NCBI GenBank assembly: GCA_963921935.1
Contig: OY998185.1
Span: 3,078,001-3,142,000, forward strand
DNA length: 64,000 bases
Source: Galeruca laticollis
Taxonomy: Eukaryota > Arthropoda > Insecta > Coleoptera > Chrysomelidae
Reading direction: 5' to 3'
Of the stretch, positions 1-10,729 are shown piece by piece. The notes beneath the pieces were generated by a model that was not told where the DNA came from, did no database searches, and saw only the letters and a program-made list of their open reading frames with translations. The position numbers were made by a program, and so were the translations under genes. The stretch's first letter is position 1. Each line of letters starts with the position of its first letter.

Positions 1-730
1 AATTTTTGTGTATTTTTAAAAGGATAACATTTTCCAGTATCTTAATTTACTTTCAGAAATGACAGCAAGCTACAAATGGTCAAAGTACAGAATGGTAAAT
101 GTAATCTGAAATATTTTATGAAACCGTTGAGCGAGGTTTAAAGTGATAAAAGTGCAAAGTATTTTTTATGATACTTTGTAGGCTCTGTGAAAAAGATCGG
201 GATTTTCAGCATTCACATATGCAAAGCGTTTTTATTTCTGTCAAAAATATTAACATTAATTTTATCTTTGAACAGAACAAGGATGAGAACTATATTTTTT
301 GATTAAAAAATTACAAAAAATACTATTTCTTGTCAGGACTGTTACCTTATTGTGATATTCGCTAATGTAAGTACTTTACTATTATTTCTCGCTTTAGTCA
401 AAAACTAATTAAATTAACCGTTTCAAGTATTTTAGACAGGGCTTATTGCACAGACATTATTTTGTAATTTTCGTCCTATTCTGAAAGGACAACTGGAAAC
501 ATGAATTGAAGTTTTGTACGAGTTTTTGACATTCTATATTACTTCTCATTTATATGAAAATATGTTGTTTTATGAATTATCAATGAAAATGGATGTGTTT
601 TTCTGATAAATTTCATTCGGCAAATCACATTATTTAAACAGTGTCATAAAATTTAGAAATACATACATTCAATATTAAGTACTTTTAAAGCCGAATTTAT
701 TTATAATGTATTTTTGAAAGTTGAATAAAA
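1..730. other. AT-rich non-coding stretch
   Basis: I see no open frame with recognisable motifs, no RNA gene and no terminal repeats here. It is AT-rich flank to the left of the first transposon remnant. Confidence 0.5.
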
Positions 731-734
731 GTTA

Positions 735-2390
735 CCATATATTGTGTATTTGTTGTTGATATCTTTAACAATTTTGAACTTCCGGTTTTATTTGTCAATT
801 TTCAAATTTGTAATGAAACACCCTGTATATTATTTTAGTCCGAATAACCAGTACAAAAATTATAGGGTTCGATATTCCTAATTTCAATGCCAACCGCGAT
901 ATTTACAAAAAAGTATCTACAGAAATCAAAATTCTATTGATATCTAGTAGTCCATCTAAATCATTGTAGTAATAGTAGTTGTCAAAATTAGTAAGTAGTG
1001 TTTAAATTTGAATATAAAATGGTTGAATTAAGCGAAAGAATAAAAATATTATTGATGATTGGGTATGGGGATAGGAGAAGAACACATGGAGAAGTATGTG
1101 ATCCTTTTAAAGATGTTTATCCGAATCGACAAATATCACTTTTCTTAGTGACAAAAATTGTGCGAAGTGGCAAAACAAGCAATTTACCAAAAAGTGGACG
1201 GCTAAAAAATGCAAGAAATTAAAATGTAGCCCAAAATATTGCTATATCTTTAGATGAGAATCCTAATTTATCTAATACTAAACTCGCTAATACATATGAA
1301 ATTAGCCGGCGTAGGAGGAGTATTAAGGCGAGAAATGAAAATATCATCAATACAAAATCCGCCTTGTTATCCGAAGACGATTTCGACGGACGTTTAGAAT
1401 TTTATGAAACGATCATGACATTTGCAACTGTGATAATAATTTTGTAAGAAATGTAGTATTTTGAGATGAGGCTACATTTTGTTTGAATGGTACAGTTGAT
1501 TGACACAACTGCTGCTACTGGTCGCAAAGTAATCCACATTGGATACAAAAATCTGATAAACAAAATTCCCAAAAATTGAACGTTTGGGCCAGTATTTATA
1601 ATAACAGAATCGTGGGACCTCTCTTCTTACAAGGAAATTTAAACGGAGAATCGTATTTAGAGCTTTTAGAAACATAAGTGATTCCGGCGCTGGAGGTAAA
1701 TGGACAAATACCCAAAAATATCTGGTTTTAGCAGGACAGGACATCACTCCAGTATGCTCGCATTGTTCGAGATCGTTTAGATGGGACTTTTCATCACTGA
1801 TGGATTGGAAGAAGGGGTACATATGAGTAGCCTGCGCGAAGTCCTGATCTTAATCCATTGGACTATTTTCTATGGGGTTATTTAATGTCGAAGATTTATG
1901 TTAATAGACCTAACAATTTGCAAGAATTAGCTGAAAGAGTAACCCAAGAGATTCAGAGAATTCCACTAGAAACAATTGCCAATGTGACAAGAGAATTTAC
2001 AAACCGCTCGCCTATTGTCAAGAAGTAAATGGTGCCCAGTTTGAACATTTAATACATTTTTAGTTTCGGTTTACATGGTACTCCTAATTTATTCCACTAT
2101 TTAGTTATTCGTTTAATCTTAGTTAATAATATGATTATTCACTTTATTAATAGACTACTGGATATTATTAGCTTTTTGCTTCCTTTAGATACTTTTTTGT
2201 AAATATCACGGATGGCCTTGAAATTCGTAATATCGGACACTATATTTTTGTTCTCTTAATAAAATTCTTTATTTAGAACGAAAATAATATTCAGGGTGTT
2301 TCATTACAAATTTTAAAATTGACATTACTTTCGGTTAAACCGGAAGTTCAAAATTGTTGAATAAATCAACAACAAATACACAATTTACTG
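735..2390 (+). mobile_element. Mariner-family (IS630-Tc1-mariner) element between inverted repeats
   Basis: Two inverted copies of about 95-100 bp flank a decayed transposase, roughly 738-833 on the left and 2288-2392 on the right. Both contain AAATTTGTAATGAAACACCC on one strand or the other, plus a shared AACTTCCGG block and a TTTGTTGTTGAT block. The ACACCCTG end faces inwards, which is unusual because such motifs normally mark the outer tips. The repeats may therefore be subterminal, or belong to a foldback element that received the mariner. Exact ends and target duplication are not resolved. Confidence 0.6.
1019..2030 (+). pseudogene. Decayed mariner-type transposase with DUF4817-like N-terminus
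   Basis: The ATG at 1019 opens a helix-turn-helix region of the DUF4817 type, with an RIKILLMIGYGDRRR-like start and a second helix around SGKTSNLPKSGR. Stops appear from about 1220 on. Later frames still show the family landmarks in order: a DEATF-like first catalytic Asp near 1466, a KLNVWAS-like strand near 1575, RIVGPLFLQGNLNGESYLELL-type residues at 1605-1665, and a WPARSPDLNPLDYFLWGY block at 1825-1880 where the last acidic catalytic residue lies. Several stops and frameshifts separate these pieces, so it cannot encode an active enzyme. Family identity is clear from the motif order; the subfamily is inferred. Confidence 0.75.
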
Positions 2391-2497
2391 TAATATCTAC
2401 CCTCCAAATTTCACCTAGTCATCTCGAAGAATTCCAGAAATATTCACTTGGTTTCACCCCTTTCTGCATCACTACAGGGTGCTTCAAAATGTCGCTT

Positions 2498-3103
2498 ATT
2501 GCCTTAAGAAACTTTTCTCAAAATTAGATTAATTATAATAGGAAATGAGGGGTTCAACTTTTTTAGTCAGTTTAAGTTGGAAAAATAAGTCTTTTATTTC
2601 ATAACTTTAGAAAGGATCAATGTTTCAATTTGAAATTCGGAAGAATATTTTTATATTTAAATTCACATATTTTGGGTAAAAAACAATTTTCATTACTTGG
2701 GCCAGTGGTGTGCTTTTGGAAAAATTAGTCACCATTCAAGCAATTTTTTGTATTGCTCAATGATTTTTACGTAAAAAACGCATAACCTTTATATATCGTA
2801 ATATGGTTTTCAAGATATTGGATGTTTATAAGAAGCTTGTGATTAAGTGTTCCAAAAGCACGACACTGGCCCAAGTAAGGAAAAAAAATGTTCACCCAAA
2901 ATATGCGAATTTAAATGTAAAAACATTCTGCCAAATTTCAAATTAAAATATTGATCATTTCTAAGGTTAAGAAATGAAATATTTTTCTTTTTTTCGACTT
3001 ACACACCCTGTATTTAAAAAAGTAAATAAGTTGGAGCCTTCATCCCTACTTCAATTAGTCTAATTTTAAGAGAAGTTTCTTCAGGCCAGACAATTTTTTT
3101 GTT
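2498..3103. mobile_element. Non-autonomous element with ~230-bp diverged inverted repeats
   Basis: The left arm (about 2498-2722) and right arm (about 2848-3103) are imperfect reverse complements. Matching blocks include AAGAAACTTYTCT near the tips, a CAATTTGAAATT block, CACATATTTTGGGT against ACCCAAAATATGCG, and GGCCCAAGTAA against TTACTTGGGCC. The ~125-bp centre is AT-rich and non-coding. This is the form of a long-TIR MITE or foldback element; no transposase family can be assigned. Confidence 0.6.
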
Positions 3104-3339
3104 GTAAATATGCTCGGACAGGTCGATTCGTATTTTGAATTGCACTCTTCTTGATGTAAAGAAATGTTATACAGCGTGTCCCAAATATCAAATTTTTATT
3201 ACTTGTTTTAAATATATTCAACAAGCATTAACTAATTCGAAAAACGAAGGAATCTGATTGAACTCAATGAAATAATTCAGGCAATTTAAAACCGGAATGT
3301 CAAGAGGTGTTGATGAGGGAAGACCACACTCAACATCCA

Positions 3340-3440
3340 GAAAAAGTCAATGTTTGAGCTGGGATTTTTGGTGATCTAGTAATAGGACCAATTCTCTTCC
3401 AAAGAAATTTCAATTAAGCTGGATATTTAGAATTATTTTC
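3340..3440 (+). pseudogene. Short mariner-type transposase relic
   Basis: One frame across this stretch reads as the central transposase segment AGIFGDLVIGPILFQRNFN followed by AGYLEL, with two in-frame stops. It matches the KLNVWAGI...GNLNGESYLELL region of DUF4817 mariner elements. No catalytic residues survive and it is unlinked to the copy at 1-2 kb. Confidence 0.55.
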
Positions 3441-3766
3441 AAATATGTAATAAGTAAAGCATTTCTCGAACAAGTATCAATACAATGTTATTTCAAAATA
3501 CATTTTCTATTATGTCAGACTTTTTGACGCACGCATTAACTGAATGCATCAAAAAGTATCTTTTATTACTTTTCATTTTCAAGTTCTCATAATTTTCAAC
3601 AAATCAAGAATACTTACATGCCGTTTTCAGTATTATATTTATAAGTCAAGAGACTATTTGGTTCCAAAGAAACGGTGAGATTACATTAGTACGAAGTAAT
3701 AGAGCAATACTTTTTTGACTCTATTCAACTTTTTTTGCTAAAGATATCGAGAACCGATTTATCCAG

Positions 3767-3996
3767 CCGGAGAAGAGCATAGTCCGCTGACCGGTCCCGG
3801 CCTTCTTGGATCTCTTCACGGCGGCGTAATACCATCTCGTTCGGAGGCTCTAATCCGAACTGAAGACATCATTCAATGCCGCTATTTACTTCGTGGAAGT
3901 ATATATTGGAGACTTCGAACGGGATGGTACTCCGCTGCCCTGAAGAGACCCAAGAAGGTCGAAACCAGTCAGCGAACTATGCTCTTCTCCTTGTAA
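3767..3996. mobile_element. Small foldback/MITE-like element, relatively GC-rich
   Basis: The first ~75 bp (GGAGAAGAGCATAGTCCGCT...) and last ~75 bp (...AACTATGCTCTTCTCC) are inverted copies with about 10 differences by eye. The ~80-bp centre contains no open frame of note. Its GC content is well above the surroundings, which suggests a distinct origin. No target duplication was identified. Confidence 0.55.
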
Positions 3997-4306
3997 TTGC
4001 GAATAATCAGAGATAGCTGTATCGACAAAAGGGTCGATCGACGTTACGTTCTTTGAAGGGGATGTAATTCAATATTCATCATTTAGCCAGGAAAGAACGG
4101 TCAAACTGGTATTTCAAAATTATTATTATTTTCGAATTAAGCAGAGGTGGTTAGAAGAAAACCGCCATCATCAACCAATGTTTCAAGTAATTTTAGTTGG
4201 CTTAACAAAGACCAGGGATGCCGGTCGAAACGTTGCCTAAAAATGAAAAATTAAAATAGATTAAAAACCATTTGTTAATTTGTTATCTATTCGAACCTAA
4301 GTCCCA

Positions 4307-4308
<2 letters not shown>

Positions 4309-4363
<55 letters not shown>
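4309..4363. repeat. (TA)n microsatellite, left flank of the Tc1 element
   Basis: Uninterrupted alternating AT that runs directly into the Tc1 terminal inverted repeat. The partner tract at 6328-6401 flanks the other end, consistent with insertion at a TA dinucleotide inside a longer (TA)n array. Confidence 0.9.
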
Positions 4364-4366
<3 letters not shown>

Positions 4367-6324
4367 TACAAGAATTTAACGCACCACCAAAAAATAACCA
4401 AAAGTTTAAAGTAAATTTTTGTCTAAACTGCTTGTCTGATTTGAATGAATTTTTTTTTTGAATGATAGGTTGACACTTCCAGAGACTTAGTGTACTACTG
4501 TATTTGCATACAAACTTATTTTTGTATAAATACGGGGTGTTGCAATGATAACCTGATTTTTTCATAAAATTTGTAACACCCTGTGGAGTTCAACAGTAAC
4601 AATATCAACTTAAAATTAAAATCAAACTGTAGCTTTATCTTTTTGTAACATTTTGTTTTTTGATTTACTCTATTATCTTGGCCACAACAAGAGAAAATCA
4701 ATTTTATAGCATAACATGTTTTTTATTAAAATTTATAATAATAAAAGTGAGTAGCAGGCTATGAAAAACAATAAGTTACAGTAAATTGTCATTAGCTAAA
4801 TACAGGTGTCAAAAAGCATTTCATAGAAGTGTATTTTTAGTGTTAGCCCTTACGTTTTTTTTGTAAAATCCCTTATTTTAATTAATATGCAACGTGAAAC
4901 ACGAAATCTTACTGGCGAAGAATGTGCTCAAGCATTAATATTGTTCGAGGAAGGCTGGAATTACCGAAGAATTGGTAGACGATTTAATGTATACGTTTCA
5001 CGAGTTATACAAAGATATAGAGACACTGGAAGTCATGGTCGCAGACCGGGACAAGGAAGGAATCGAATAACAACCCCTAATCAGGACAGTTTTTTAAGAT
5101 TATCGCATTAAGACAACGTTTTGTAACAGCCGGACCCTTTAAACCCGGCTTGGAGATGCTACTGGTGAACAAATTTGTGGTGAAACAGCTCGTCAGCGAC
5201 TACGAGAACACAATTTGAGACCTAGAATTGCTGCTCGGGGGCCAGCTCTAAGTAGAAATCATCGAAGAGCGAGGCTGAATTTTGCCATGGAACATCGTAA
5301 CAGGTTAGAAGCGGAATGGCAACAGGTATTATTTACGGATGAGTCAAGATTTTGTTTGTACAATAATGACAGGCGCATACGTGTATATCGAAGCCCTAAC
5401 GAACGATATGCTCAGTGTAATTTCTCAAATAACACATTATTTGGAGGAGGATCTGTGATTGTATGGGGAGGTATTTCTTTGACTGGTCGCACAGATCTTG
5501 TGGTCATAAATAATGGAAGCCTTACAGCTGAAAGGTACATATTGGAGGTTTTAGACCAACATGTAATGCCATATGCGCCATATATAGGGCAAGGATTTTT
5601 GTTGATGCACGATAATGCCAGGCCTCATGTTGCTGGAGTTGTGAGGAATTATCTAGAGGAAGTTGGCATCGATACCATGGCATGGCCAGCTAGAAGCCCT
5701 GATTTAAATCCCATAGAGAATCTCTGGGACACTCTTGGGAGGAGGTTACGAGAGGAACGGAACTTGAACACCTTGGAAGACGTGGGGAGGCGACTGATTG
5801 AAATATGGGAAGAAATTGACCAAAATGATATACAGTCGCTTATTTTAAGTATGGGCCGTCGGTGCCAAGCAGTTATTTCTGCCAGAGGCAGAAATTCTCG
5901 CTACTGACTTTTTTTACGTTTTGTTTCTTTGTTTTTCGTTGTTAAAGTTGGATAATAAATTTTAATAAAAAACATGTTATGCTATAAAATTGATTTTCTC
6001 TTGTTGTGGCCAAGATAATAGAGTAAATCAAAAAACAAAATATTACAAAAAGATAAAGCTATAGTTTGATTTTAATTTTAAGTTGATATTATTACTGTTG
6101 AACTCCACAAGGTGTTACAAATTTTATGAAAAAATCAGGTTGTCATTGCAACACCCCGTATTTATAAAAAAATAAGTTTGTATGCAAATACAGTAGTACA
6201 CTAACTCTCTGGAAGTGTCAACCTGTCATTAAAAAAAAATAATTCAAATCGGACAAGCAGTTTAGACAAAAATTTACTTTAAACATTTGGTTATTTTTTG
6301 GTGGTCCGTTAAATTCTTGGAGTA

Positions 6325-6327
<3 letters not shown>
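4364..6327 (+). mobile_element. Tc1-like DNA transposon with ~380-bp terminal inverted repeats
   Basis: The left end CACTACAAGAATTTAACG and the right end (reverse complement CACTACTCCAAGAATTTAACG) start inverted repeats that can be followed for about 380 bp, roughly 4364-4745 and 5945-6327. Arms differ by only scattered substitutions and small indels. The transposase lies between them. TA duplications cannot be counted because both sides are (TA)n. Such long TIRs are far above the usual few dozen bp of classical Tc1 and resemble the long-TIR subgroups. Confidence 0.85.
4887..5907 (+). pseudogene. Tc1-like transposase (DDE), two frameshifts
   Basis: The ATG at 4887 starts an N-terminal helix-turn-helix region (TGEECAQALILFEEG, then GRRPGQGR, an AT-hook-like GRPR relative). 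The frame breaks near 5100 and again near 5150, each consistent with loss of one base, and reopens at 5215 for 230 residues. The catalytic core is preserved: TDESRF (first Asp), HDNARPH (second Asp) and SPDLNPIENLWD (final Glu), with spacing in the DD34E range. The C-terminus is complete to a stop at 5907. Because the core is intact and only two lesions are visible, this is a fairly young copy whose TIRs could still be mobilised in trans (inference). Confidence 0.88.

Positions 6328-6401
<74 letters not shown>
6328..6401. repeat. (TA)n microsatellite between two Tc1-like elements
   Basis: Alternating TA that abuts the right TIR of the 4364-6327 transposon on one side and the left arm of a perfect palindrome on the other. 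Confidence 0.9.
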
Positions 6402-6404
<3 letters not shown>

Positions 6405-6604
6405 TAGACAATTTTCGAAACGCTAGGCGCGGATTTTGTCGTCCTAAGGCCACTAAATCGTTTAAATTGTTTCCTCTAATCTTACGCGGTCTTCCCTAAG
6501 CTGTTCCATGTCTGCACTACCGCGTAAGATTAGAGGAAACAATTTAAACGATTTAGTGGCCTTAGGACGACAAAATCCGCGCCTAGCGTTTCGAAAATTG
6601 TCTA
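6405..6604. repeat. Perfect palindrome, 86-bp arms, 28-nt loop
   Basis: 6405-6490 and 6519-6604 are exact reverse complements, separated by 28 nt. The right arm is coding sequence of the adjacent Tc1-like transposase remnant (a frame reading NLNDLVALGRQNPRLAFRKL). The left arm is therefore an inverted duplication of transposase coding DNA and not a true TIR. Confidence 0.95.
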
Positions 6605-7275
6605 ACAGATTTAAAAATTAACGAAGAACAAACGTGTGTCCAGAAACTGTCCGCAAGTCACTGAAAAGACAAGGCTACATATCAAGGCAACCAAAGAAAG
6701 TCCCTGCAATAACACCTTCACAAATTCAACGAAGATTAGATTTTTGTCAATGTTTTGGAGAAGATAATTCTGGTAATGTTTTTATATCCGACGAAAGTTG
6801 TTTCAAGCTTGGTGCAAATCACCTAAAAATCCTATCCCAGTTACTGTTCAAATTTCCCACTGAAATAATGGTTTGGGGAGCAATATCTGTGCGTGGTGCT
6901 ACATATCTTTGTATAGTTGATGGTACTGTTAATAGTGAAAAATATTGTGAATTTCAAAATGGTTTTCTTGAAAAGGCTCATATTTGATATCCAGAGGGCT
7001 GGCACTTACAGCAGGATAATTCAAGATGCCATACTGCATATATTACAGCTTGGATGCATGAACAAAACTTGACAACAATTCCATGGCTAGTAGCTTCACC
7101 AGATCTTAGTCCCATTGAAAACATATGGAGACTAATGAAGATTGAAGTGGAACGAGCAGCGCCACCAAATAAAAAAGATTTGATTCGGTCAATTTTACAG
7201 GCTCGGATCACCATCACCGAACATTATAGCATTGACCTAGTTTCGGGTTTGCCTGAACGTTTAATTAAGTGTTAA
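6519..7275 (+). pseudogene. Tc1-like transposase, 5'-truncated and frameshifted
   Basis: From the right palindrome arm a frame reads the HTH region (NDLVALGRQNPRLAFRKLS), a stop near 6620, then CPETVRKSLKRQGY and onward. Catalytic landmarks are SDESCF (first Asp, ~6790), QQDNSRCH (second Asp, ~7015) and SPDLSPIENIWR (final Glu, ~7100-7130). A stop near 6985 and a small deletion around 6810-6830 break it. The N-terminal start and 5' TIR are missing, replaced by the inverted copy and (TA)n. It is distinct in sequence from the neighbour at 4887. Confidence 0.85.
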
Positions 7276-7375
7276 ATGGAGGTTGTTTAAGTAAATGAGA
7301 TAAGTTAGTTATAATTGTATTAATTTAAGTAATAAAAATATATTCCGAAAAATTATAATTGTCCTTTCTGTTTTC

Positions 7376-8385
7376 CGAATACTTTCTAGACAGACTATAT
7401 ATACATTTGAGAAAAAATCTGTATTATAATCATACACTAATTTTTTGAACAAGTCTTCTAGAGATTATTTTTAATGCTGCTTATTACATCCATTTTTGTT
7501 GATTCTATTATCAAATGTACTGCGAATCTATGCAAATATATGATGAGACGTCAAATAAAAATCGAAATCGTCAATTATTTTGAATCCAAGTATTTCCAGA
7601 AACAGAGGATATTGCTTACTTTTGTAACAATTTCTTTGCGCATCAATAATTAGGACATTTATGATTTTTCTAGATATTACCCTGGACAACCTGTATTGCA
7701 AATGTAATTGAATCATAATTGGGCATATTCTTGATGCCCTTATCAAAATGGAATTCAGACTGATAGTATTTTATGTACCTACCTGTTAAAAAATTAATCA
7801 AGTAACTAAGAAGTTACACATATCATTTCATTTCAGGTAAATGATATTTAGCAGATAACAAGATATTTGTAGCGTTTCTAATGGGAAAATGAATGTACTT
7901 GTAGAATTTGTTGGATTTATTTTCGTTCCACTGATATTTTAAAAAATATATAATAGTTTTTGATTAAGACATAAGTTTGTATTTAAAAGCGGATTTGTCC
8001 TAAATAAAAATATACATTAAAATATTTTTAAGCACAATGACGTTTTGATGAAAGATTATACAAATCTCATTGAAATATTTACCTCAAAATTATAAAAATT
8101 CTAGATATTTAATACTAAAACTATATTTTAAAAGTCTTATGTGGGCGGTTTTTATTACTAACATATACAAGATCAGTCATGACAAACGTACTCATTGCTA
8201 GGTATATTAAAGACATAGTTCTGTCTATAGATAGTGTCTCTAACAAAAATTCTTCTGAACCTACTAGTTTTTCAGTTGATAAAATAAATGAAACAGCTTC
8301 TGTTATTGATATTAACGAGTAACTAGCGATGAGTAATGCCTTTATCAAGAAAAAAGACATTACCTGCAAGACTAAGTTAGAAAGT
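7376..8385. other. AT-rich non-coding stretch
   Basis: No coding frame with recognisable motifs, no TIRs and no tandem repeats were seen here. Confidence 0.5.
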
Positions 8386-8389
8386 CTTC

Positions 8390-8640
8390 AAAACAATACA
8401 GACCAGTAACAGTTGGATGTGAATCTTGGATATTAAACAAAATACAACAAAGCAAGATAAGATACAAGCAATGGAGATGAAGTACCTAAGAAGAGTATTT
8501 GGAGCCACACAGATCAAATAAGACAAAAATATAAGAAAAGAATTGGAAATACAACTAGTATTAGAAAACAGAATAAAGACAGCAGGAATGGTGGGGACAT
8601 TTATTACGAATGGAAAAAAGACACAAACAAGAATAGTATG
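8390..8640 (+). pseudogene. LINE 3'-region fragment (after the RT domain)
   Basis: A frame beginning near 8400 reads GCESWILNKIQQSK, EMKYLRRVFGATQ and KNIRKELEIQLVLENRIKTAG. This is the typical post-RT region of RTE/craniofacial-development-like LINEs (YGCESW ... EMKYLRR ... IRKELE). It contains at least one stop. It lies in opposite orientation to a relative at 8650-10720. Confidence 0.6.
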
Positions 8641-8956
8641 GTAAGCAAAAATGCATACGTACATAATCTTAACCCTGGCTTACTCTACGAATGTCAGGGT
8701 GGCTTTTTTACTTTTTATACACAAATTTGGCCCATTCCTTTTTTGCTTCGAGCCTTTTCAGTCGCTTCAGTCCACGTTATATTTGTCTTTTCTTGGTTAA
8801 TCTGGAGTGCCATATCTTCACAGGTATATCATTATCCATTCTGGTGACACGCCCAAATCACTTCAACTATTGCCTCTGTATCTTCTTTATTATCGGTTCG
8901 ACTTCCAACTCTTCCCTTATTTTATCCCTTTTAGTTACTCCTTTCGCTTCACACAT

Positions 8957-10000
8957 ACCTGTCCGGAGTACAAGGAAAAAGTGCTTGAGTACAAAGTACA
9001 AATATTCTTTCCAAAGAGTACTTGAACCCCAAGTACAAGTACAAAAAGGCACCTTTACTAAGTACTCAAGTATATTTTTCAAGTACATATCAATACATTT
9101 TTGCTCAAGTATCGTAAGTCTCATTGACATAATTTCACAACTACAAGCTACATAAACAAATTTAAGAATAAAACCTACACATCTTTACTCATTACAAACC
9201 AATTTTATTAGTTTTAATATTACAAGTTTTTCAAAATTTTGATCGGTAAGGGCATGGCTACGAGGGTTATTCAATATTGTCGTAAATGAAAAGAGACGTT
9301 CTACTGTATCTGAAGATGGTAAACATGTATTATATCGTTCAAAAACTCTTTTTATTGTTGGGTAGTCTTCCAACATTGACAGATCTGTTCTTTTATCCTC
9401 AAGATAATGTAAAAGCTCCAACTCAACTTTTGATCATCTTTTATCTTGTTTTTGCGAAGTCTTAGTTTTACCTTTAGAGCTTTGCTTTGAGGAATTACCA
9501 CACTGAAGAAGTTCGGATTCGATTTCGACAAAATTAAAAAAACGCCATATTCAATTTCAGGATCATGCTCTCTACTACCATTATAATTGCTGTCATCACT
9601 ATTATCATTTACATTTAACAATCGTTCAGCACATACAAGAAATGTTGGTTTCTGTGATTGTGATCCCTATTGGGCCCCATTTTTTCGAGTATTAAACCAC
9701 CCAAATTTGAATTTTGGACAAGAAATTGAAGATACTACTGCCTCATCCGATTCCAAATGAAAAACAGAGGAAAAGTGTTTAAACAGTGCCTCAAGGCAGA
9801 ATTTCGTTGAAAGTACTTGAAGAAAAAAAGGATTTAAGTACATAAAAAAGTTTTTGAAATACTGAAATGTACTCAAGTACATTCCTACAGGAAAAGCAGA
9901 GAAATTACAAGTACATATATTCTCAGTGTACTCTGGACCGAGTACCAAGTTTACTCTAAATATACTTAGAGTACTTGTACTCGAGTACTGCACAGCACTG
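8957..10000 (-). mobile_element. hAT-like DNA transposon remnant
   Basis: The right end on the minus strand is CAGTGCTGTGCAGTACTCGA, a hAT-style CAGTG start. Both subterminal regions are packed with GTACTT/AAGTAC motifs, as is common for hAT subterminal transposase-binding repeats. The interior encodes a hAT C-terminal domain. The left tip is degraded and I could not recognise an 8-bp target duplication with confidence. Confidence 0.7.
9185..9900 (-). pseudogene. hAT transposase C-terminal dimerisation region, decayed
   Basis: The best-preserved frame (9421-9185) reads LPSSDTVERLFSF followed by LTDQNFEKLVILK, the diagnostic hAT-family dimerisation motif (SS..VERLFS ... R..L....E.L..L). Frames up to about 9620 give further residues such as an acidic NDNSDDSN segment, with stops between. 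The N-terminal BED finger and first catalytic residues are not recognisable, so it is a dead fragment. Confidence 0.75.
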
Positions 10001-10729
10001 ACTTTACGTAAGTACTTCATTTCTGCTGCCTGTAATTTGCTCTTGAGTAATTTTGTAAGAACCCAGCTTTCACATCAGTATCTAAGAATTGGACAGTATA
10101 TCGTTTTCTAAACTTTTAACTTCGTTTGTTTGGATACCTCTTTTCTACACAGGAAATTCTTATTTAAACTTATTTTTACTGTGGCACTTATCCTTTTGTT
10201 TATATTTGTTTTTTGTTTTTCGTTACTTTGTATCTGTATTCGTAAATATCTGAAACAATTAACTTATTCTAGTTCGGTTTCTTCTATTTGTAGATTTAAG
10301 CTTTCGTCTTCCTTTCACCAATACTTTACTTTTTTCTATATTTATATGCATATTCTGAAGTTTTTGCGATTCTTTTCATGCCAGTAAATGATGTTGTAGA
10401 TCTCTTTCGTTCTTTGCGAAGATTACTAAATCATCCGCAAAATACAGATATGTAATAGCTTACATATTTTTGAATCCTATGTGTATCTTCGTTCCTTCAG
10501 TACATCGTCCATTATCAGGATAAATAGTACAGGACTCAATACTCCCCCTTCTCTTAGACCCTCCTTTATTGTTAAATGAAAGGGGGGAACACCAAAGCAA
10601 ACATGGGACAAGGCGATAGCAGGAATACTGGAGTAGGAAGGGAAGAAAGTGGAACAAAGCAAATATTGTAGCAAAGAACAGAAAAGAAAGCAAAGAATTT
10701 GTATGAAAATAGACACCATAAATGTGGTA

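Larger units (their letters stand above)
8650..10720 (-). mobile_element. Decayed LINE (RT plus 3' region), split by a hAT insertion
   Basis: On the minus strand 10580-10450 reads GLREGGVLSPVLFILIMDD (RT motif with the RxGGxLSPxLF signature). The next segment gives YFADDLVIF (catalytic YADD box with Y to F) and NERDLQHHLL. At 10040-10010 it reads SWVLTKLLKSKLQAAEMKYL. It then breaks at 10000 and resumes at about 8957 with GVTKRDKIREELEVEP and WFGRVTRMDNDIP. The break positions coincide with the ends of the hAT element, so the LINE was there first. Stops and frameshifts are scattered throughout. Confidence 0.7.

Noticed and set aside
4205..4245. GGTCGAAACGTTGCC next to (TA)n as a hammerhead half
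   Set aside because: GAAAC is present but no CUGANGA lies upstream at the right spacing.
6405..7375. TIR interpretation of the palindrome with a partner near 7385-7400
   Set aside because: The palindrome arm is transposase coding DNA, so the weak CTAGA...TTCG similarity at the other end is probably chance.
8700..9155. Plus-strand frame of 154 residues
   Set aside because: It overlaps minus-strand LINE and hAT coding sequence and has no motif of its own.
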